Source: a virus. From it: a stretch of DNA of 64,000 bases. A program made the position numbers and the translations under genes. The stretch is taken from positions 1-64,000 of IMG/VR virus record IMGVR_UViG_3300036804_000259, one strand, 5' to 3'. Below are positions 1-7,150 of this stretch, in pieces. Every line of letters starts with the position of its first letter. Within the stretch, counting starts at the first letter, position 1. The notes below the pieces were generated by a model. The model had not been told where the DNA came from, ran no database searches, and worked only from the letters and a program-made list of their open reading frames with translations.

Positions 1-1
1 A

Positions 2-205
2 ATGGAGGAACTAATCCGCAAAGCGTATGAAGACGGATTTGCTGCGGGCGAAGCGCGAGAGCGCGGCCACGGAATCGGACTGCTTGCTTGCTGGCTGATC
101 TGGAGGGCGCGTTACCTTAGTGACCTGGCTTATACCAGGGCGGAAGAACCACCGCCGGATCCTCTAAACATTGGTGATGATGAAAGTTCCGTGTCGCCGG
201 CTTGA
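2..205 (+). CDS. Hypothetical 67-aa protein at left edge
   Basis: An open frame starts with ATG at base 2 and encodes 67 residues: a charged N-terminal helix (EELIRKAYEDGFAAGEARER), a hydrophobic stretch (GLLACWLIW) and an acidic proline-containing tail. I do not recognise a family. Its upstream region lies outside the window, so neither promoter nor ribosome site can be judged, and the true start could be further left. It runs toward the minus-strand genes that follow, leaving a 67-base gap in which I see nothing. Confidence 0.38.
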   Translation: MEELIRKAYEDGFAAGEARERGHGIGLLACWLIWRARYLSDLAYTRAEEPPPDPLNIGDDESSVSPA

Positions 206-272
206 ACCACGAATAACGATTCGTCCAGCACTCTTGAAAATTGCCATACATATAGTCCATGGCGGCAGTTTA

Positions 273-467
273 TCACGCTGCAAAGGGCAACTCCATTTGC
301 GTCGCCAGGATCAACCGGCGTTGCCGGCTTCTAGCGCAGCGACGCGAGCAAAAACGTTTCCGGCGCTGAGAAAGTCGACGGGAGAACTGCATGCCGCAGT
401 GGTGGCATAATATCCATTCACGCTTCTGCCGTTTTTGGTGCTGGCTTTTCGTAAACGTGGCCATCAC
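273..467 (-). CDS. Small basic zinc-finger-like protein (64 aa)
   Basis: The 64-residue product has C21-x2-C24 and C40-x3-C44 pairs separated by a very basic loop, with FCS before the third cysteine. This is the pattern of a treble-clef or zinc-ribbon fold common in small phage proteins. The rest is rich in Arg, Lys and Gln, which suggests nucleic-acid binding (inference). The ATG lies 50 bases inside the 3' end of the upstream gene (418-1197), with no later methionine before the cysteines, so the overlap appears real and implies coupled translation. Confidence 0.6.
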   Translation of the reverse strand: MMATFTKSQHQKRQKREWILCHHCGMQFSRRLSQRRKRFCSRRCARSRQRRLILATQMELPFAA

Positions 468-1197
468 TTCTCCAGATAAATTCGGTCCCAGGCGCTAATT
501 GTTCGTACTCTTCCGCGCTCCGAATTAATGGCAATGGTGTTGCTTTCTCTTTCGCTTCAGCTGGAGCCTCGGGTTCTTCGGTCGGAGCACCCTTCCCGAT
601 CGGTGCTGGTGGAATTCGCTGGCCCGCAGCTCGCATCCGGATCCGCGGTTTCACTGGAGGTGGCGTTGGTGCCGGGCCGGGCTGAATCTGAGCTGCCGCC
701 GGTCCAGTTGGCTGCGTTTGAGCCGACCCGGCTTGTCCGCGCATCGGCGGCAACACCGGCCAGACCGGCGCCCGCTGTTTTGGAGCGCCGAAAACGGTAT
801 CCGCAATCCGGTTAAACAAATCACGACGCGGACCGCCTTGAGTCGGCCCTTGAGGTTGCTGGGCGGTTGCGGCTTTTGCTAGTAGAATGTCTCTCATGCT
901 TGGCCCCTTCGCTGCGGCGGGTTCAGGAGGTGCCGGAGTCGACGTAGCCGTTGCTGGTTGAGCCGATGCGGTTGGCGGATGCAGCGGAACCGCGCCGCTA
1001 GGACCGCCGGCAATCGCCCCAGGTGGCGCCTGGCTGCGTGTTCTCGAAGCTAAGGCCTGGCGCATCAGGTCGCCGACCTCGGCGCTTGGCAGGCCTTTTA
1101 GGTGGCTCTGCGCCTCTTTCTTGGGGATACCTAATCCGACCAATCCGGTCAGTGCGCTCTCGTGATTAGGACTCCACTCTTTGGTCGCTGCTGCCAT
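418..1197 (-). CDS. Pro/Ala-rich protein with UBA-like N-terminus and phage C-terminal tail motif (259 aa)
   Basis: Residues about 10-48 form a predicted three-helix unit (LTGLVGLGIPKKEAQ... EVGDLMRQAL) that resembles UBA or RuvA domain III helices. Residues 55-205 are low-complexity Pro/Ala/Thr sequence. The C-terminus carries EQLAPGTEFIWRSDGHVYEK, a version of the L-PGT-x-F/Y-x-W-x-DG-x-K ending found at the end of many phage internal or scaffolding-like proteins. The same ending closes the 617-aa protein at 4552-6405. Function unknown; a virion-associated or assembly role is inference. It starts 3 bases after the stop of the 110-aa gene at 1201-1533. Confidence 0.7.
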   Translation of the reverse strand: MAAATKEWSPNHESALTGLVGLGIPKKEAQSHLKGLPSAEVGDLMRQALASRTRSQAPPGAIAGGPSGAVPLHPPTASAQPATATSTPAPPEPAAAKGPSMRDILLAKAATAQQPQGPTQGGPRRDLFNRIADTVFGAPKQRAPVWPVLPPMRGQAGSAQTQPTGPAAAQIQPGPAPTPPPVKPRIRMRAAGQRIPPAPIGKGAPTEEPEAPAEAKEKATPLPLIRSAEEYEQLAPGTEFIWRSDGHVYEKPAPKTAEA

Positions 1198-1200
1198 AAA

Positions 1201-1533
1201 TTAACTTCTCCAGGTTTTGATGGGCATCGCATCGGCAAGCGCCTTGAGGAAATTCCGATTTTCTGGCGTTGGATGCAAGCTCCCAAAAACCTCTTTCTCG
1301 CCGCTCGGTCCGGTGATGCAGCACATGAATTCCCAGCCATCTGGCAGTTCAGCTCGAATCGCTCGGTGGATTCGCTCCTGCAACTCAAGGATTTTTCTTT
1401 GCGACATCTGCACCGGCTCTGGGCCGGCTCGAGGCCGCGGTCGTACCGGCTTCCTCACAACGCCTGGGGGCAGCATCAAGGTGCTACTCGCTCGAATCGG
1501 TTCACCGAGCTCTTCCTTCTTGTCTGTTCTCAT
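1201..1533 (-). CDS. Hypothetical phage protein, LPxGW-F family (110 aa)
   Basis: After a basic Pro-rich leader, residues about 48-105 contain an amphipathic helix, then AELPDGWEFMCCI and FGSLHPTPENRNFLKALADAM. The 126-aa product at 51074-51454 has the same arrangement (helix, KQLPAGFQFVLLV, a strand, then a helix), so the two look like paralogues of one small alpha/beta family. No function is known to me. This is the first gene of a three-gene minus-strand operon (1533 to 273). The AAGG seen 7-8 bases before the ATG could act as a ribosome site. Confidence 0.7.
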   Translation of the reverse strand: MRTDKKEELGEPIRASSTLMLPPGVVRKPVRPRPRAGPEPVQMSQRKILELQERIHRAIRAELPDGWEFMCCITGPSGEKEVFGSLHPTPENRNFLKALADAMPIKTWRS

Positions 1534-1542
1534 GACCTTAAG

Positions 1543-1650
1543 GTGCCCGAGGGAGCAGGGATTTCACCTACCAGGATCACGCCTTAACCTTTTCCCACAG
1601 TATGAATCGACGGGATTTCCCCGTAAGTAGACAACTTACCCCTCGGGCAC
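1543..1650. promoter_or_regulatory. Divergent control region with nested inverted repeats
   Basis: Between the divergent genes at 1533 and 1735, GTGCCCGAGGG (1543-1553) is repeated as its exact complement CCCTCGGGCAC (1640-1650). Inside lies GTAAGT-agaca-ACTTAC (1623-1639), and a GGGATTT element occurs twice. The arrangement suggests operators for a phage regulator, or a structured leader RNA. No coding frame of note occupies it. Confidence 0.5.
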
Positions 1651-1698
1651 TCAATTCCTACGAAACCGTCCGCCCGCTTGCAACCCTTAATTAATTTC

Positions 1699-1710
1699 CT
1701 TGCATTATTT
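1699..1710 (+). promoter_or_regulatory. CTTGCATTATTT box, putative phage promoter
   Basis: CTTGCATTATTT lies 36 bases before the ATG at 1735. The same word precedes the genes at 2282 (also 36 bases), 3225 (34) and 22712 (52), and variants precede 28739 and 25119. Every intergenic occurrence is on the plus strand, upstream of the first gene of a unit. This suggests a promoter core read by the host polymerase or a phage-directed polymerase. Confidence 0.6.
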
Positions 1711-1734
1711 CATGGGGCAACTACGGTCGTCGCA

Positions 1735-1977
1735 ATGAAATTAGTATTAATCACCTGCGCAGTAGCGGGCTTTGTCGGCTCCAGCTTTGCTGGAGGTAGC
1801 GCTCAATGGAACCCGGTCACTAATCGCTGGGAGTATCGCGACGACTCTGGATCTATAACCGGTTCGTCCAATTACAACCCAGTTACTGGCAACTACGAGT
1901 TCCGCGATCGGCTAGGGGGCCAAACCGGAACCGCACATTGGAACCCAGTCACCAATCGGTGGGAGTATAGGGACTGA
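1735..1977 (+). CDS. Small secreted protein with three WNPVTNRWEYRD repeats (80 aa)
   Basis: I start at ATG 1735, not at an in-frame TTG at 1678, because the CTTGCATTATTT box lies between them and because the ATG gives a signal peptide (MKLVLITCAVAGFVGSSFAGG). The mature part is three copies of a roughly 21-residue unit, W/Y-NPVT-x-x-x-E-x-RD, separated by short Gly/Ser/Thr linkers. The protein is therefore probably exported to the periplasm or outside. The repeats resemble short beta-strand repeats of surface proteins; function unknown. A perfect terminator hairpin follows. Confidence 0.75.
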   Translation: MKLVLITCAVAGFVGSSFAGGSAQWNPVTNRWEYRDDSGSITGSSNYNPVTGNYEFRDRLGGQTGTAHWNPVTNRWEYRD

Positions 1978-1990
1978 CCGAAAGGAAAGC

Positions 1991-2030
1991 GGGGGCCTCA
2001 CTCGAGGCCCCCAGACGTGTTTTCTCTTGT
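1991..2030 (+). terminator. Rho-independent terminator
   Basis: GGGGGCCTC (1991-1999), loop ACTC, then GAGGCCCCC (2004-2012) form a perfect 9-bp stem. It is followed by a T-rich stretch (2018-2030). It closes the unit of the secreted repeat protein. Confidence 0.85.
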
Positions 2031-2052
2031 TTAAGGATAAGGATCCCCAAAA

Positions 2053-2226
2053 ATGCTTACCATTAATTTGACGGAGCTGCTCGAAAAACAATACGAAGCG
2101 GCGGTCAAAATTCACTCCCTCCAAGTCCTCAGTCTCGCCAGTGACGCGAGGAGTGTGACCTTACAAGTCGAACTAACTGTCTTCGCCGAGACTCCTAGCC
2201 GGACCTATGTGGAAGTAGTGATTTAG
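2053..2226 (+). CDS. Hypothetical 57-aa protein
   Basis: ATG at 2053 opens a 57-codon frame ending TAG at 2224-2226. The product starts MLTINLTELLEKQYEAAVKI and ends with a strand-rich part (VTLQVELTVFAETPSRTYVEVVI), giving a helix followed by two beta strands. It lies between a terminator and the next promoter box, a slot where a gene is expected, and has no SD sequence, like its neighbours. Function unknown. Confidence 0.65.
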   Translation: MLTINLTELLEKQYEAAVKIHSLQVLSLASDARSVTLQVELTVFAETPSRTYVEVVI

Positions 2227-2245
2227 AATTACCTCAAATATTTCT

Positions 2246-2257
2246 CTTGCATTATTA
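2246..2257 (+). promoter_or_regulatory. CTTGCATTATTA box, putative phage promoter
   Basis: Second copy of the CTTGCATTATT box, exactly 36 bases before the ATG at 2282, the same spacing as at 1699/1735. The spacing argues for ATG 2282 rather than the in-frame GTG at 2264 as the start of the DUF932 gene. Confidence 0.6.
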
Positions 2258-2281
2258 TCTGGAGTGCCTAACGTCCTTCTT

Positions 2282-3127
2282 ATGCAAAACACTTCCACTG
2301 ACCTAGTCCACGCCAATGGCATCCTCTCTGACGCCCAAGTCCGCTCGATTGCGCCTTCGGTTTTCGCGACCGACCGCAATCACCGCCGGACCTCGGAGCG
2401 TTACTCCTTCCTTTCGACAGAGGAGATCATCAAGCCGCTGCGCCAGGAAGGCTGGCAAATCGTCGGCGTCAACACGACCGGGAGCCGCCATCCGGACGCC
2501 ACTCTGGCCGACCGCAGCTTTGCCAGACATATGGTTGTGCTGGCCCATGCGCGGGATTTGGAAAAGTACAACTACTCGAAGGTCTGCCCACGGGTCATCC
2601 TGACCAATAGCCACGACGGCGCGAGCGCTTGCAGGCTCCAGGCCGGCCTTTTCCGAACCGCCTGCGCCAATGGACTGGTCATCGCGGACGGCGTCATCCA
2701 GAGCCGGGTAATTCGCCACAGCCGCACCACCATCGACCAAGCGGTCCTGGCCGCGATCTATCTCCAAGAGCAGTCCGAGCGCTCCCTGGAACGCGTCGAA
2801 GCCTTCAGCGCTCGCGAGCTCGATTACTCCGAGCAAGTGGCTTTCGCAGCCAACGCCATCGGGATCCGCTACGGCTCCGAAGAGGTCGCTGCTCGGCCTC
2901 ACGACGTCCTGGCGGCTCGCCGGGAAGAGGACAAAGGCAATGACCTTTGGCGGGTGTTCAATCGCGTCCAAGAGAACATCGTCAAGGGCGGTTTCGAGGT
3001 CACCCGGCCCAAACTCGGCTGGCAGATCAGTCAGCAACGGGCCAAGGAAATCAAGGCCATCGATGGGCTGTTGGGCATCAACACCAAGCTGTGGGCAGCA
3101 GCTGAAGACCTCGTCCTGCCAGCCTAA
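2282..3127 (+). CDS. DUF932 family protein (281 aa)
   Basis: The product matches the DUF932 (phage/plasmid-like) family. The signature VILTNSHDGASACRLQAGLF followed by RTACANGLV lies at about residues 107-135, with helical N- and C-terminal parts, and the length is usual for phage members. The family is widespread on phages and plasmids, sits near early or recombination genes, and has no proven enzymatic role; DNA binding or anti-restriction have been suggested. I use ATG 2282 because of the 36-base spacing to the promoter box. The gene forms a single-gene unit closed by a strong terminator, which implies tuned, high early expression (inference). Confidence 0.88.
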   Translation: MQNTSTDLVHANGILSDAQVRSIAPSVFATDRNHRRTSERYSFLSTEEIIKPLRQEGWQIVGVNTTGSRHPDATLADRSFARHMVVLAHARDLEKYNYSKVCPRVILTNSHDGASACRLQAGLFRTACANGLVIADGVIQSRVIRHSRTTIDQAVLAAIYLQEQSERSLERVEAFSARELDYSEQVAFAANAIGIRYGSEEVAARPHDVLAARREEDKGNDLWRVFNRVQENIVKGGFEVTRPKLGWQISQQRAKEIKAIDGLLGINTKLWAAAEDLVLPA

Positions 3128-3150
3128 ATTTACCCCGTCTTCTCTCTCTT

Positions 3151-3183
3151 AAGGCCCCGCAGCAATCCTGCGGGGCCTTTCAT
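3151..3183 (+). terminator. Rho-independent terminator
   Basis: AAGGCCCCGCAG (3151-3162), loop CAATC, CTGCGGGGCCTT (3168-3179) form a perfect 12-bp stem followed by a short T run. It ends the DUF932 transcription unit. Confidence 0.88.
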
Positions 3184-3190
3184 TATTTTA

Positions 3191-3202
3191 CTTGCATTAT
3201 TT
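3191..3202 (+). promoter_or_regulatory. CTTGCATTATTT box, putative phage promoter
   Basis: Third copy of the box, directly after the DUF932 terminator and 34 bases before ATG 3225. The interval also carries CATCGCAATATT; a near-identical TATCGCAATATT occurs upstream of the plus-strand gene at 20629. Confidence 0.6.
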
Positions 3203-3224
3203 TCTTACATCGCAATATTGAGTC

Positions 3225-3473
3225 ATGCCCGAATACGCTGACTACCTCGAAAGCCAACTCACCGGCTGCTACGACCGCGAGATCCCGCCTATGGACGATG
3301 ACATCCTTGAAAGCGACTTCGACGAAGACGCTCCGGAACCCGAGCCAGTTCACAGTGACCATACCTGCGAGCTCTGTGGCTGCGATGTGGCCCGCTACGA
3401 AATTCGCGTGGGTAAGACCCGCGTGTTCAACTGCCGCAACTGCGGAATGACCTCTTACCTGGAGGTCGAATGA
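3225..3473 (+). CDS. Acidic zinc-ribbon protein (82 aa)
   Basis: The N-terminal half is strongly acidic (DDDILESDFDEDAPEPEPV). The C-terminal half has a classic zinc ribbon: TCELCGC, then RVFNCRNCGM. Zinc ribbons of this type usually contact nucleic acid or protein partners; the acidic segment could mimic DNA (inference). It is the first gene of the five-gene operon 3225-4555. Its TGA overlaps the next ATG (ATGA at 3470-3473). Confidence 0.75.
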   Translation: MPEYADYLESQLTGCYDREIPPMDDDILESDFDEDAPEPEPVHSDHTCELCGCDVARYEIRVGKTRVFNCRNCGMTSYLEVE

Positions 3474-3661
3474 ACAGACGCCAAGAATTTATCGACTGGG
3501 CTCGGGCTCGGCTCGCTGAAGGGCAAAGCGAGCTGACCGTCGGCCGCACTCTCAAGAACATGAACACCTTCTACCTCTGGGTGTTCGACCATATCAGCAC
3601 CACCCATCTGGACACCGTCCTCGACGTCGAGGCCTGGGGAATCATCAAGGACGCACGATGA
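3470..3661 (+). CDS. Hypothetical helical protein (63 aa)
   Basis: 63 residues, mostly alpha-helical (QEFIDWARARLAEGQSELTV, then LKNMNTFYLWVFDHI). It overlaps both neighbours by ATGA, so it is translated by coupling within the operon. I do not recognise a family. Confidence 0.65.
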   Translation: MNRRQEFIDWARARLAEGQSELTVGRTLKNMNTFYLWVFDHISTTHLDTVLDVEAWGIIKDAR

Positions 3662-3957
3662 ACGACGACCAACAATCAGAAGCATCATTAGAGGCAATAT
3701 TGAGGCTGTTAGATGAGGGACGGCTACGCAACGAGGAGACGCTAAAACTGTCGCTCAAGGGTCGCTCGCCAGAATCGCTAAAAAAGATATTGGTGGTGGT
3801 TGACGCCATGGTGCTCTTCCTAAGCGATGATTACGACGGAAAGGTTAGCTCAGCCGCAAGGAAGATACTGGCTAATGGCCCAGAGTTAACAACTCGAGCT
3901 CGCGGCTTGTTTCTACGGATGGGCACCGAGATACGGAAACAGATCGATGAAAGTTAG
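3658..3957 (+). CDS. Hypothetical helical protein (99 aa)
   Basis: 99 residues with several predicted helices and a charged N-terminus (MNDDQQSEASLEAILRLLDE); no cysteines or signal peptide. ATGA overlap with the gene before. It looks slightly less GC-rich than its neighbours. Function unknown. Confidence 0.62.
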   Translation: MNDDQQSEASLEAILRLLDEGRLRNEETLKLSLKGRSPESLKKILVVVDAMVLFLSDDYDGKVSSAARKILANGPELTTRARGLFLRMGTEIRKQIDES

Positions 3958-4023
3958 TCTCTTTGAATTGTTAGTTTTCCTCTTCGCGCTGCACCTCTTT
4001 TTGTGTGCCTGCGCTCTCTGCGT

Positions 4024-4206
4024 ATGACTCCCGAAGAAATCGAATCAGAATTAAAGGTTGTAGCAACCAAACTGGATTTTCTAGCGACTAAAGCAGAGCT
4101 CCATCAAGAATTGCACGCTTTAACTTGGCGCTTCCTCGGCCTCATGATAGCGCAGACCGGCCTGATTTTAGGCGCGATGTACTACATGCTCACTCACGTT
4201 AAATGA
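4024..4206 (+). CDS. Small coiled-coil protein with C-terminal membrane segment (60 aa)
   Basis: I start at ATG 4024 (MTPEEIESEL); an upstream in-frame start at 4003 adds only seven odd residues. Residues 1-36 form a heptad-like coiled coil (ATKLDFLATKAELHQELHAL), and residues 40-57 form a membrane helix (FLGLMIAQTGLILGAMYYML). This plan is shared by haemolysin XhlA-like and CCDC90-like small proteins. In phages such proteins can accompany holins, so a lysis role is possible but unproven. Confidence 0.65.
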   Translation: MTPEEIESELKVVATKLDFLATKAELHQELHALTWRFLGLMIAQTGLILGAMYYMLTHVK

Positions 4207-4213
4207 CATTTTT

Positions 4214-4555
4214 ATGACTGACGAAGAATTCCAAAAGATCCTGGCTGATCCTGAGATCCAACGCCTGATTAAGGCAAACGGATTGAAAGTGCCCATCTTC
4301 GACGACGATGATCCCTTCAACGAGCCACCAACAGCCAAACTGCAAATCGAACCACAAATCGACCCGCAGTTAGCTCGCCAGCTTAAGCAGTACCTCGCAC
4401 TTCAAGGTGGAGGAACCTTTGGTGAGCAAGTAGGCGCGAATCTCAATGCCGGATGCGCCCAATTAGCAGCCATTCTTGGCATTATTCTGTTGGTCGGACT
4501 CGGCCTGCTTGTCCTCGTAGCCTTCCTTTATGCGGTGGGCTCATCTCACCACTAG
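4214..4555 (+). CDS. C-terminally membrane-anchored protein (113 aa)
   Basis: The N-terminal 75 residues are soluble and acidic (IFDDDDPF; a Gln-rich stretch around 50-65). Residues about 85-108 form one long hydrophobic helix (LAAILGIILLVGLGLLVLVAF). The anchored protein follows another small membrane protein by 7 bases. Its stop TAG overlaps the stop of the convergent 617-aa gene on the palindrome CTAG (4552-4555). Function unknown; membrane-linked early or lysis role possible. Confidence 0.65.
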   Translation: MTDEEFQKILADPEIQRLIKANGLKVPIFDDDDPFNEPPTAKLQIEPQIDPQLARQLKQYLALQGGGTFGEQVGANLNAGCAQLAAILGIILLVGLGLLVLVAFLYAVGSSHH

Positions 4556-6405
4556 ACCTTGACGTAAGGATCTGCGTGATCAGCCCAATAAAAGGGCGTT
4601 CCCGGCGGGAGCCCATCCACGTGTTCTTGGTGGAATAGGTGCGCGACTGGCTGGCCTCCTACTATCCGAGTATCTGGGGAGCCTAACGGAGCACCCACCT
4701 CGCTATTACTCGGCAACTCGTCGGCACTGGCTCCGGAGAATATCCCCCATGGCTTTAGATGCAGCGTGGGATAGTCTTTTGGTGCAAAGGTAGGATTCAA
4801 TAGTTGTGGCCCCAATCCTGGCTGGCTGGCGTTGCCAATGGTTTCCGGCCCCTGATTGCCGATTGGCGCTTTGCTAGGCTTAGGCGCTGCTACGGGGGTA
4901 CGGTTAGGCTGCGCTACTGCCGGTGTGCGGCTAGGCGTAGCACCTGGTATAGCTGAAGGCTCGGGCGTAGCCTTTGCTATCGGAGCCGGCGCTACTTTCG
5001 TATTGTCGGCACCTTTATCGCCCTGCGGAGCCTGCGGTTCCTGAGAGCCAGGTGTTCCACGTTGATAGCCTTCGGTGATCCCTGACGATGCATTGGGGGC
5101 CTGCGCCGTTTTGACCACTGCTTCGACCCCTTTTTTGATCGCCTCGACTCCTGATACCATCTGCTTCGGATTATAGGGCTTCGTTTTCTGGATCCCTGCG
5201 TTGGCCATTGGCTCGAATTGTCCAACTGTATCGGTGGTAGTACCAGCTTGATTACCGGTGCTGGTGCTGCCTTGGTCGCCCGAGGTCGTCGTAGTTGGCG
5301 AGGTCACAGACTTTACGGATGCTCCGCCCGCTTGTTCGGGCAGTATCGGATCTGATTCCGTTACTGCGTGGCTCGGACCAAGATTATGTTTTTCAAGATC
5401 ATCAGCAGCATCGTTTCCCCATCCCCTAACTTCGTCACTTAATCGCATTCTCCCGCCTTCTGGACTGGCGGCATTGAGGACTTCGCTATGCAATTCTCGT
5501 TGAAGTTGCGCTTTTAGCAGTGGGACGTTCTCGTTTAGGGCATCAACATCGAAGTTGCCGCTAACAACTTTCTTTAGCGAATCTATAATTGGCCCTGAAA
5601 GGCCGGATATGGCACCTGCGAGAGGACTTTTAGAAATGAGGTCGAACAGTGGACCAGCAGATGTCGTTCCTCCTCCTTTCCCTTCTGGAGTAAGTCTATT
5701 AACGTCTACACCCAGTTGATTTAACCGCATCAGATCGCGTGTTAATCCGAGCATATTAGCACGCTCAGGATCTGGCGTGCCCCCAGGACGAAGAAAGTTA
5801 GCCAAATCAGTTTTACTATTTATCGCTGAAATAGCCTGCTGAAGCTTATTTAATCCCTGTGCTCCGTTAACGGCTTTAAATTTCGCCTCGATATCTTTGA
5901 GCAGTTCGATCGCGTCATGCGATTGGCCAAACATTCGCACGTCGTTAGGATTGGGAGCCACTGTTCTACCTGCCGCCTCATTCTGCGCCCTATAAGCTTG
6001 AAGCTCACCATAGCTTGCTTCGTTCAGGTCTTTGCCCCAGTTCTTATTCGTCAAAGGGTTTTGCTGCGGAAGCGTGCTTCGCAAGTGAACCATCGTATTG
6101 TGCATGTCTTCGCCGCCTAAATACCCTGAAACTTCCCCTTGCCGCGGATCCCAATAGGTAAACTTCATGGGATCTGTAGGATCGGCTCTCATCAGCACTT
6201 GCTGGCCATTAACATTGTGAACTTCCCAAGTACGACCTAGAGCGTCGGTGTGCATCGTGGCACTCCCGTCTTTGTTATGGAGGGTTGTCCCTAGTTGGTT
6301 ATCGACATACTTTCTGTATGTTTTATTGGAAGCAGCGATCGCTTCCGGACTTGCCTCATCAGGAAGTAACTTTGGAATTCGATTGTAACGATCTCCGTCT
6401 GCCAT
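4552..6405 (-). CDS. Large putative virion-internal/structural protein (617 aa)
   Basis: 617 residues without a recognised enzyme domain. The N-terminal half is mixed helical sequence, residues ~330-560 are low-complexity Thr/Ser/Pro/Ala linker, and the end carries LPPGTPFYWADHADPYVK, the phage terminal motif also present in the 259-aa protein at 418-1197. It is the last gene of the long minus-strand structural operon (20570 to 4552), 1 base after the previous stop. Position and composition suggest an internal or ejected virion protein, or an assembly factor (inference). Mass spectrometry of particles would settle it. Confidence 0.7.
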   Translation of the reverse strand: MADGDRYNRIPKLLPDEASPEAIAASNKTYRKYVDNQLGTTLHNKDGSATMHTDALGRTWEVHNVNGQQVLMRADPTDPMKFTYWDPRQGEVSGYLGGEDMHNTMVHLRSTLPQQNPLTNKNWGKDLNEASYGELQAYRAQNEAAGRTVAPNPNDVRMFGQSHDAIELLKDIEAKFKAVNGAQGLNKLQQAISAINSKTDLANFLRPGGTPDPERANMLGLTRDLMRLNQLGVDVNRLTPEGKGGGTTSAGPLFDLISKSPLAGAISGLSGPIIDSLKKVVSGNFDVDALNENVPLLKAQLQRELHSEVLNAASPEGGRMRLSDEVRGWGNDAADDLEKHNLGPSHAVTESDPILPEQAGGASVKSVTSPTTTTSGDQGSTSTGNQAGTTTDTVGQFEPMANAGIQKTKPYNPKQMVSGVEAIKKGVEAVVKTAQAPNASSGITEGYQRGTPGSQEPQAPQGDKGADNTKVAPAPIAKATPEPSAIPGATPSRTPAVAQPNRTPVAAPKPSKAPIGNQGPETIGNASQPGLGPQLLNPTFAPKDYPTLHLKPWGIFSGASADELPSNSEVGAPLGSPDTRIVGGQPVAHLFHQEHVDGLPPGTPFYWADHADPYVKV

Positions 6406-6406
6406 A

Positions 6407-7147
6407 TTAAGCTAATTGGAATTGATCCGGCTGCTGGAATTGAGGGACTGTCGGCCATCCTACCTGCTGATATCCAGGTTGTGAAATCGGGGCGTTGCTA
6501 ACTAAATTCTGGGCATTTGGATTAGGATTCGCGAAGGGGGCGGAGCTGACCCTGACCACAGTGGAAGGCAGATTATTTTGACCGCTGTTATCAAGCATCG
6601 CCGTAGAGAATCGATCTGCTCGGCTTTCTAATTCACTCTTTTGGGGAGCAGCATTTTGCGGAGGAGCTCCTTTTTGCGGAGGAGTGTTTTCTTGCGGAGG
6701 AGTCTCTTGGTTTGGTGGTCCCTGCAAATATTTCTCTGTGTAACCTGGAACATTTTGAAAGGGAAGGAATGGACTCGATGATTGACCCGTGGGGCTAGTA
6801 GTAATTCCACTTTGGATAAGCAGGCTTTGAATGGCCGCAGTTTTGTGCGCCGGGTCCATCGACTTATCAGCCTGAATCGCCTTAATTTGATTCTGAACGT
6901 TTTTAGCCTGCTCAATTTGAATCTGGGCATAAGCCTTCTGCAACGCGTTCTCGGCCCCTTCGCGAGGTAGCTTCGCCAGCGCGGAACCCATTTGGAGTCC
7001 CTTCTGCATGTTCTCAACAAAATCAGGGTAGTGGAACGCTGAAGCGACATTGAGCGGTGTGTTACCGCCGCCTACTATTGGTGTGATGAGATTCTGCGGT
7101 TGCAGCCGGGCTGGCAGGACTTCCCTAAATGGAGCTTGGAACGGCAT
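6407..7147 (-). CDS. Putative virion-associated protein with PPQ repeats (246 aa)
   Basis: The first 105 residues are helical (FVENMQKGLQMGSALAKL, ALQKAYAQIQIEQAKNVQNQ). They are followed by a PPQ/PPQK repeat stretch at about 142-170 and an Asn/Pro/Gln-rich tail ending FQQPDQFQLA. No recognised domain. It lies between two other operon proteins, 1 and 3 bases apart, downstream of tfuA. Likely an internal or minor virion component (inference from context). Confidence 0.68.
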   Translation of the reverse strand: MPFQAPFREVLPARLQPQNLITPIVGGGNTPLNVASAFHYPDFVENMQKGLQMGSALAKLPREGAENALQKAYAQIQIEQAKNVQNQIKAIQADKSMDPAHKTAAIQSLLIQSGITTSPTGQSSSPFLPFQNVPGYTEKYLQGPPNQETPPQENTPPQKGAPPQNAAPQKSELESRADRFSTAMLDNSGQNNLPSTVVRVSSAPFANPNPNAQNLVSNAPISQPGYQQVGWPTVPQFQQPDQFQLA

Positions 7148-7150
7148 AGG

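Noticed and set aside
2303-3037. Long minus-strand frame (244 aa) antisense to the DUF932 gene
   Set aside because: It lies fully opposite a clear DUF932 coding frame that fits its promoter and terminator, and its product has no recognisable features; it is a codon-bias shadow.
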